Origin: Prevotella sp.
Lineage (GTDB): Bacteria > Bacteroidota > Bacteroidia > Bacteroidales > Bacteroidaceae
Reading direction: 5' to 3'
Assembly (NCBI GenBank): GCA_022771625.1
Contig: JALFCW010000120.1
Span: forward strand, 34,891-98,890
DNA length: 64,000 nucleotides
Shown: piece by piece, positions 57,764 through 64,000 of the stretch
How positions within the stretch are numbered: position 1 is the stretch's first letter
Layout: each line of letters opens with the position of its first letter
Made by a program: the position numbers and the translations under genes
The notes under the pieces: generated by a model
What the model was told of the DNA's origin: nothing
Databases searched by the model: none
The model's input: the letters and a program-made list of their open reading frames with translations, nothing else

Positions 57764-60085
57764 ATGAACGTAATTACGAAAACAGTATCGTTGCCTGATG
57801 GAAGAACCATCAGCATCGAGACCGGGAAAGTGGCAAAACAGTGCGACGGTTCATGTATGCTCCGTATGGGCAACACCGTTCTTTTGGCCACCGTTTGTGC
57901 CGCAAAGGATGCAGTTCCCGGAACAGATTTCATGCCTCTGCAGGTTGACTACAGAGAGCAGTATGCAGCAGCAGGCCGCTTCCCCGGCGGTTTCACCAAG
58001 CGCGAAGGCAAAGCCAGCGACAACGAGATTCTGACATCTCGCCTTGTTGACCGTGTTCTCCGCCCGTTGTTCCCCTCCAACTATCATGCGGAGGTGTATG
58101 TAAATGTAATGCTTTTCTCTGCCGATGGTGTTGACCAGCCCGACGCTCTTGCCGGATTTGCAGCATCAACAGCATTGGCTTGTTCCGACATTCCCTTTGA
58201 ATGTCCAATCAGTGAAGTTCGCGTAGCCCGTATAAACGGCGAATACGTTATCAACCCCACTTTCGACCAGATGAAGGATGCCGACATGGACATCATGGTT
58301 GGTGCATCTGCCGATAACATCATGATGGTGGAAGGCGAGATGAAGGAAGTGAGCGAGCAGGACATGATTGGCGCATTAAAGGCCGCTATGGACGCTATCA
58401 AGCCCATGTGCGAGATGCAGGTAGAGCTCTCTAAGGAACTTGGCAAGGATGTAAAGCGTGAGTATGACCATGAGGTCAACGACGAAGAGCTCCGTGAGCA
58501 GATGAACAAGGAACTCTATCAGAAAGCTTACGACGTGACCAAGCAGGCTCTTGAGAAGCAGGCCCGTCAGGAGGCTTTCGAAAATATCCTCACCGAATTC
58601 AAGGAGGCATACAATACAGCCCATGCAGATCTCTCAGAGGATGAACTTGAGGAGAAGGCTGCCATGATGGACCGCTATTATCACGATGTGATGCGCGATG
58701 CAATGCGTCGTTGTATCCTCGATGAGGGTATCCGTCTTGATGGTCGTAAGACTGACGAGATCCGTCCCATCTGGTGCGAGGTCAGCCCACTGCCAATGCC
58801 TCACGGAAGTTCAATCTTCACCCGTGGCGAGACTCAGTCGCTCACCACATGTACACTTGGTACTAAGCTCGACGAGAAGATGGTTGACGATGTGCTCGAC
58901 AAGAGCTACATGCGCTTCCTTCTCCACTATAACTTCCCCCCATTCTGTACTGGCGAGGCCAAAGCTCAGCGTGGCGTAGGTCGCCGTGAGATTGGTCACG
59001 GTCACCTGGCATGGCGCGGTCTGAAGGGTCAGATACCCGAGGACTTCCCCTACACAGTACGTCTCGTAAGCCAGATCCTCGAATCTAACGGTTCTTCGTC
59101 AATGGCTACTGTATGTGCCGGAACTCTTGCTCTTATGGATGCCGGTGTTCCAATGAAGAAGCCTGTGAGCGGTATTGCCATGGGACTTATTAAGAATCCA
59201 GGCGAGGAGAAGTATGCCGTACTTAGCGACATTCTTGGTGACGAGGACCACTTGGGAGATATGGACTTCAAGACCACCGGTACACGCGATGGTCTGACAG
59301 CCACCCAGATGGATATCAAGTGCGACGGTCTGTCATTCGAGATTCTCGAGAAGGCTCTCATGCAGGCAAAGGCAGGTCGCGAGCACATCCTAAACTGCAT
59401 CACCGACACTATTGCCGAACCACGTGCCGAGATGAAGCCACAGGTACCACGTATCGTACAGATTGAGATACCTAAGGAGTTCATCGGTGCTGTTATCGGT
59501 CCGGGTGGAAAGATTATCCAGCAGATGCAGGAGGACACAGGTGCCACCATCACCATCGACGAGATTGACGGAGTTGGCAAGGTGCAGGTTAGTGCTCCCA
59601 ACAAGGAAAGCATCGACGCAGCCCTTGGCAAGATCAAGGCCATCGTTGCCATCCCTGAGGTTGGTGAGGTTTATGACGGAACAGTACGCTCTATCATGCC
59701 TTACGGATGCTTCGTAGAGATTCTCCCTGGCAAGGACGGTCTGCTCCACATCAGCGAGATTGACTGGAAGCGCCTTGAGACAGTTGAAGAGGCAGGTATC
59801 AAGGAAGGCGACAAGATAAAGGTGAAGTTGCTTGAGATTGACCCGAAGACAGGCAAGTACAAGCTCTCTCACCGAGTTCTTATCGAGAAGCCAGCCGACT
59901 ATCAGGAGCGTCCCGCACGTCGTGAGCGTCCTGAGCGTGGTGAGCGTCGTCCTCGTCCCGAAAGAGGCGAGCGTCGTCCTCGTCCCGAAAGAGGTGAGCG
60001 TCGTCCTCGTCCCGAGCAGGAGGAAATCCACGAGCCACATGAGCCCAAAGATTTCAATGATTCTCTCGACAAGATGGATTTTTAA
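57764..60085 (+). CDS. pnp: Polyribonucleotide nucleotidyltransferase (PNPase)
   Basis: 773 aa; [50 protein letters not shown] motif [27 protein letters not shown]1 motif [28 protein letters not shown]. Confidence 0.98.
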   Translation: MNVITKTVSLPDGRTISIETGKVAKQCDGSCMLRMGNTVLLATVCAAKDAVPGTDFMPLQVDYREQYAAAGRFPGGFTKREGKASDNEILTSRLVDRVLRPLFPSNYHAEVYVNVMLFSADGVDQPDALAGFAASTALACSDIPFECPISEVRVARINGEYVINPTFDQMKDADMDIMVGASADNIMMVEGEMKEVSEQDMIGALKAAMDAIKPMCEMQVELSKELGKDVKREYDHEVNDEELREQMNKELYQKAYDVTKQALEKQARQEAFENILTEFKEAYNTAHADLSEDELEEKAAMMDRYYHDVMRDAMRRCILDEGIRLDGRKTDEIRPIWCEVSPLPMPHGSSIFTRGETQSLTTCTLGTKLDEKMVDDVLDKSYMRFLLHYNFPPFCTGEAKAQRGVGRREIGHGHLAWRGLKGQIPEDFPYTVRLVSQILESNGSSSMATVCAGTLALMDAGVPMKKPVSGIAMGLIKNPGEEKYAVLSDILGDEDHLGDMDFKTTGTRDGLTATQMDIKCDGLSFEILEKALMQAKAGREHILNCITDTIAEPRAEMKPQVPRIVQIEIPKEFIGAVIGPGGKIIQQMQEDTGATITIDEIDGVGKVQVSAPNKESIDAALGKIKAIVAIPEVGEVYDGTVRSIMPYGCFVEILPGKDGLLHISEIDWKRLETVEEAGIKEGDKIKVKLLEIDPKTGKYKLSHRVLIEKPADYQERPARRERPERGERRPRPERGERRPRPERGERRPRPEQEEIHEPHEPKDFNDSLDKMDF
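59942..60020 (+). repeat. 27-bp tandem repeat (about 3 units) in the 3' end of pnp encoding (ERRPRPERG)n
   Basis: GAGCGTCGTCCTCGTCCCGAAAGAGG(C/T) at 59942, 59969 and (partial) 59996. Confidence 0.92.
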
Positions 60086-60096
60086 AATACTAAAAC

Positions 60097-60137
60097 AAAA
60101 TCCCGCAATCGCCTTTATGACGATTGCGGGATTTTTT
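60097..60137 (+). terminator. Intrinsic terminator after pnp
   Basis: AAAATCCCGCAATCG-cctttatga-CGATTGCGGGATTTTTT. Confidence 0.93.
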
Positions 60138-60342
60138 CACACAAATAAAAAGGGCGTTTTGGGCAACCTAATTCTTGTCAATACGTATATTTTTGGTCAA
60201 TACGGAAAAAATATCGATTCCAACGGAATTTTTTGGTAAATAAAGTACGAGAATTAAAATTTTTATATTAATTTTGCACACCGAAACAAGCAACAACACC
60301 TAAATGGGTGTATCTAATTAACAATATTAATATATAGCAATT

Positions 60343-61839
60343 ATGAAGAAAAGTATTAATTTATTTTTTCTGCTTTTGGCCATGTTCTTATGGTCATGCA
60401 GTGACGACGACGGGAACAACGGCGGCACAAGCACTACCGATTCCAAGGTGTACGTAATGTGCTACAACGATTTCCTCGACCCATCGGACGTTCTAATAAC
60501 CGCACAGGACACAAGCGTCATCACAGTGAGCAAGCCCTATGCCACAACAAAGGGACTCACAATGAAGAAGGGCGACAAGATTGTAGTGTGGCGCTCAGTA
60601 AACGAACTGCCATTCTGCAAGACTGTTGAGAACGCCAACTATGACAACAACAACCGTGTTGTGCTCAATCTCTCGGCCTGCACCTATGACGAGATAATAC
60701 CCGACGGGCATTTCATCCTGTCATCCGACATCTACACCGACAAGAACCAACCGGCGCGCACCAACGACGGCTCTATCAATGAGATGCATTACGTGGAAAA
60801 GACCGACTCAGGCAATGTATATCACCCCGCTGCCATCATCATTAACAACGACGGCAAGGACAACGACGGCGAAGCACCTCATGTGGCCACTGCCGTGGAT
60901 TCCATTCCCGGAACAGTGAGCGGAATAGGCACCTCAGGCGTACTTGTTGAGGACCTTGAGAAAAAGAACTGGGGCGGCAGTTTTAGCTTCACCCCGGTGA
61001 ACATCAATATTGCCTTGAAAGATTTGACTTTCAAAAAAAAGCAAACCGAAAAAGACAGTGTATTCTATATGGAGATAGGCGCTGAGAGACTTGCATTTTC
61101 GGCTCTTGCCGGTTTCAATGTGGAATGGAAGGGCGAGTGGTTCACCCTTAAGGAATTCAGTTATGGCATCAAATACGAGCTTGGCGCCTCGGCAAAACTG
61201 AAAGCAGTTGCAGGCCGCGCATTTAAGGTGCCCGAGGAATACGGCGAGATGGAACTTGCCACCATCACGTCGCTCTCATATATCTTCTGGTGTGGAGTGA
61301 TACCCGTTTACGTGACCACCACTCCCAAGATCTGTCATGGATTCAAAGGCGGTTTCGATGCCTCATTAGGTTATAGACAGGAATTCAGCTATAAGTATTC
61401 AGGAGGAACAACCAGTAAATGGAAAAAAGACATAGGCTGGCGTGATTATAAAACCAAGAAAGAAGAAAGGAAAGTGGGCGACCCCGAAATTTCCTTAATA
61501 GGCAAGCTGAGCCTGGAATATTCAGTGTTCCTCAAATGTGATCTCAGTCTATTCGGATTTATTTCGCCGAAATCCACAATGGGCCCGTATTTCAAGGGCG
61601 AGGTTACCGGCACTTTTGGTGCAAACTTAGCCGAAGGCAAACCAATAAAAGAAATCAAGGCAAAAGTGTCGGCAGGCTTAAAATGGGGACTGGGTATCGA
61701 CATAAAGGCCGGAAAATGGAAACTGGAGGGAGTAACATGGGATTGGCCAATAGTCGAGGCTGTCATTTACGAAAACAAATGGAACTTCGCCGATGAGGAC
61801 AACAAAGCCATTGAAATCCCCTATGCACCCGCAATATAA
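60343..61839 (+). CDS. Lipoprotein of unknown function, predicted surface-exposed
   Basis: 498 aa; MKKSINLFFLLLAMFLWSC|SDDDGNNGG lipobox with an acidic run after Cys; 9 bp upstream of the C13-like gene. Confidence 0.75.
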   Translation: MKKSINLFFLLLAMFLWSCSDDDGNNGGTSTTDSKVYVMCYNDFLDPSDVLITAQDTSVITVSKPYATTKGLTMKKGDKIVVWRSVNELPFCKTVENANYDNNNRVVLNLSACTYDEIIPDGHFILSSDIYTDKNQPARTNDGSINEMHYVEKTDSGNVYHPAAIIINNDGKDNDGEAPHVATAVDSIPGTVSGIGTSGVLVEDLEKKNWGGSFSFTPVNINIALKDLTFKKKQTEKDSVFYMEIGAERLAFSALAGFNVEWKGEWFTLKEFSYGIKYELGASAKLKAVAGRAFKVPEEYGEMELATITSLSYIFWCGVIPVYVTTTPKICHGFKGGFDASLGYRQEFSYKYSGGTTSKWKKDIGWRDYKTKKEERKVGDPEISLIGKLSLEYSVFLKCDLSLFGFISPKSTMGPYFKGEVTGTFGANLAEGKPIKEIKAKVSAGLKWGLGIDIKAGKWKLEGVTWDWPIVEAVIYENKWNFADEDNKAIEIPYAPAI

Positions 61840-61848
61840 TTATAAATA

Positions 61849-63999
61849 ATGTATAAAGGAAAAATATTCAGCTTCATTGCTGTATTATTGTTGCTCGGCT
61901 TGTCGTCATGCCATGACGACGAGCCGGGCAATAACCGTTTTGACCCTGAAGTGGGTTATGACTATTATGTCGCAGTGTTCTACAACTCGGAAGACTCCTT
62001 GGCCAAGAAGAACATGGCAGAGTGGGCGGCTGCCGACTTTGCCGATGCACAGAAGTCGATGTCAAAACAACTAAGTGTCGGGATCAGATGGTATAATTGC
62101 GACAACAACGACTGGATATTGGATGTGGAAAATGCAGTGTTGGACAATCAATGCACTGCCATCATAGGGCCCGAAGGCTCCACAAAATGCCAGACGCTGA
62201 TTTCAGTGGCAAAAAAAACGGCAAAGTTAGGGAAAATCGCCGACAAGCCAATCATTCTGCCCACTGCCACCTCGGTTGACCTGCAGAGACAGTGCATGCA
62301 ATACGGCAACACGTGGTTTATGTCGGAGAACGACCTTTGCCAGGGAGAAATGATGTTGCGCGTTTGCCAACTGATGGAATCAAAGTCGATAATGGTGATT
62401 TCATCCAACGATGCCTACGGACTGTCCTTCCACGACAAGATGCCGTTTATGGCAAACGAATGGGGCATAGACATCGGGTTCAACGAACTGGTATCGCCCA
62501 ATGCCACCAACGCCGAGATTGAGGATATGCTCTCCAGGGCATATCAGTATGCCAAGGACAAGGGATTTGACACATTGGATGACGTAATTGTGTTGGTTGC
62601 CTCAAGCAATTACCGCCACTATAAAGCCGCCAACCAATGGGACATGAACCATCGTGATGACATGTGCATCATCTTCACCGACAATGCCGGCACATTCAAC
62701 AACCAGGAAGCCTATTCCGACGCCTCCGGCATTGCCCTTGCACCGAACATAGAGAGCACCTTCATCAAGCGTTTCAAGAGCAAGTTTCCCAATGTCAACC
62801 AAGGCAACGCCCTGTGTGGCGAGGCGTTTATATACGATGCCGTCATGATGGCGCTGCTTTCCACTTATGCCCACTGGACCAACGGCACCGACGCCAACGA
62901 GGCTATCAAGCGGATGACTACCGACGAACACGCCGTGGCCAACTACGACACCAACGGCATTCAACCTGTGCTGCAAATGATTGGCGGAGGCAATATTCCC
63001 CAGATTTACGGAATGGCGGGCGAATGGGATTTTTATAAAGGCATCAACCTGCATCCATGTTATTACCTATGGGAACAGGAAGACGGGAAGATTAACATTT
63101 ATTTTCATATTGACTCCGAAACATTCACACTGCGCGAAAATGACGATGAGACACTGACCGAGTGGACACCCACAAAGCTTGCGCCTGAATTGTTCGAGTC
63201 AATTGCCGACCCGAAAAACTATGGCGCGCTCGGCAACAAATGGGCTGTGATTGTGGCAAGCAGCATTGGATTTGAAAACTACCGCCACAATGCCGACGCA
63301 CTCGCTATCTACCAGACACTCAAGCGCAACGGATATGACGACAACCACATCCTGCTCATCATCAACGACGCAGTGGCCAACGACACGCACAATCCCTTCC
63401 GTGGGGTCATCAAGAGCACCTCGGATGGAGTCAATCTCATGGATGGAGCCGTCGTTGACTATCACACTCCCGACCTCACTCCCGGCCAATTGCAGGATTT
63501 GCTCACCTCAGGTGATGTGTTCGCCCCTCAGCCCGACGACAATGTATTCATCTTCTGGAGCGGCCACGGCACCACGAAAGGCGAGCTATGCTGGCGTGGA
63601 AACAACAGCGAGAACATCTCAACCGAGCAGTTCTGCGGATGGCTCCAGGCAATGTCAACACTGCAACGCTACCGCAAGCTGATGCTATGCATTGAGGCGT
63701 GCTACAGCGGAGCCATTGCCAAGAGCCAGCTCCCCACCGGAGTGTTATGCATGACGGCAGCCAACAGCAATGAGACCTCAATAGTGCATGGCGACAGTCC
63801 CGACGCGGTTATGGGCACATATCTATGCGATGAGTTCAGCTATATAATGAACGAGAAAATCAAGGACAACCCCTCCATTCTCGTCAGCGACTTGTATAAA
63901 TACATGTATCTCAATACAGCCACGTCCCACGTCACGCTGTCGGACATAAGGCAATTCGGCGCCATCACCAAATGCAAAATGGACGAGTTTATAAAATAA
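61849..63999 (+). CDS. Lipoprotein with type-I periplasmic-binding-like N-terminal domain and C13 (legumain-like) cysteine peptidase C-terminal domain
   Basis: 716 aa; lipobox LSSC|HDDEPGNN; N-terminal AIIGPEGSTKCQTLISVAKK...PIILPTATSVDLQ...MVISSNDAYGLSF...; C-terminal WAVIVASSIGFENYRHNADALAIYQTLKRNGYDDNHILLIINDAVANDTHNPFRG, FIFWSGHGTTKGEL (His), MLCIEACYSGAIA (Cys), TAANSNETS. Confidence 0.85.
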   Translation: MYKGKIFSFIAVLLLLGLSSCHDDEPGNNRFDPEVGYDYYVAVFYNSEDSLAKKNMAEWAAADFADAQKSMSKQLSVGIRWYNCDNNDWILDVENAVLDNQCTAIIGPEGSTKCQTLISVAKKTAKLGKIADKPIILPTATSVDLQRQCMQYGNTWFMSENDLCQGEMMLRVCQLMESKSIMVISSNDAYGLSFHDKMPFMANEWGIDIGFNELVSPNATNAEIEDMLSRAYQYAKDKGFDTLDDVIVLVASSNYRHYKAANQWDMNHRDDMCIIFTDNAGTFNNQEAYSDASGIALAPNIESTFIKRFKSKFPNVNQGNALCGEAFIYDAVMMALLSTYAHWTNGTDANEAIKRMTTDEHAVANYDTNGIQPVLQMIGGGNIPQIYGMAGEWDFYKGINLHPCYYLWEQEDGKINIYFHIDSETFTLRENDDETLTEWTPTKLAPELFESIADPKNYGALGNKWAVIVASSIGFENYRHNADALAIYQTLKRNGYDDNHILLIINDAVANDTHNPFRGVIKSTSDGVNLMDGAVVDYHTPDLTPGQLQDLLTSGDVFAPQPDDNVFIFWSGHGTTKGELCWRGNNSENISTEQFCGWLQAMSTLQRYRKLMLCIEACYSGAIAKSQLPTGVLCMTAANSNETSIVHGDSPDAVMGTYLCDEFSYIMNEKIKDNPSILVSDLYKYMYLNTATSHVTLSDIRQFGAITKCKMDEFIK

Positions 64000-64000
64000 C

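Overview
The window looks like a Bacteroidales chromosome segment (Prevotella/Segatella-like; inferred from TAnnTTTG -7 boxes, SusC/SusD pairs and T9SS-like C-termini). About 0-48 kb is a rhamnogalacturonan-I (RG-I) utilisation locus: rhaA (partial) and rhaB, two unassigned six-hairpin-like glycosidases (one DUF4450-like), GH2, a three-domain rhamnogalacturonan acetylesterase, two PL11 lyases (one fused to an autotransporter-type beta-repeat region), GH115, a PcRGLX/PL26-like protein, GH105, two tandem SusC/SusD pairs, a secreted protein and a divergent AraC-family regulator. An ~8 kb non-PUL block (two NTPase+PD-(D/E)XK genes, a frame-disrupted GH2 and an orphan secreted protein) interrupts the locus. 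About 48-57 kb holds an aldo/keto reductase, DUF418 protein, AraC regulator, MFS/HlyD/TolC efflux operon, a composite palindromic element and a CXXC-less TlpA-like lipoprotein. After pnp and a strong terminator, the window ends with a two-gene lipoprotein unit whose second protein appears to fuse a type-I periplasmic-binding-like domain to a C13/legumain-like peptidase. The two strongest observations are (1) a direct repeat TTTGAY-N15-TTTGAT (21-bp period), located 29-30 bp upstream of a TAnnTTTG -7 box, in front of rhaBA, all four minus-strand PUL transcription units and the AraC gene itself, and (2) the sensor-protease lipoprotein pair at 60.3-64.0 kb.
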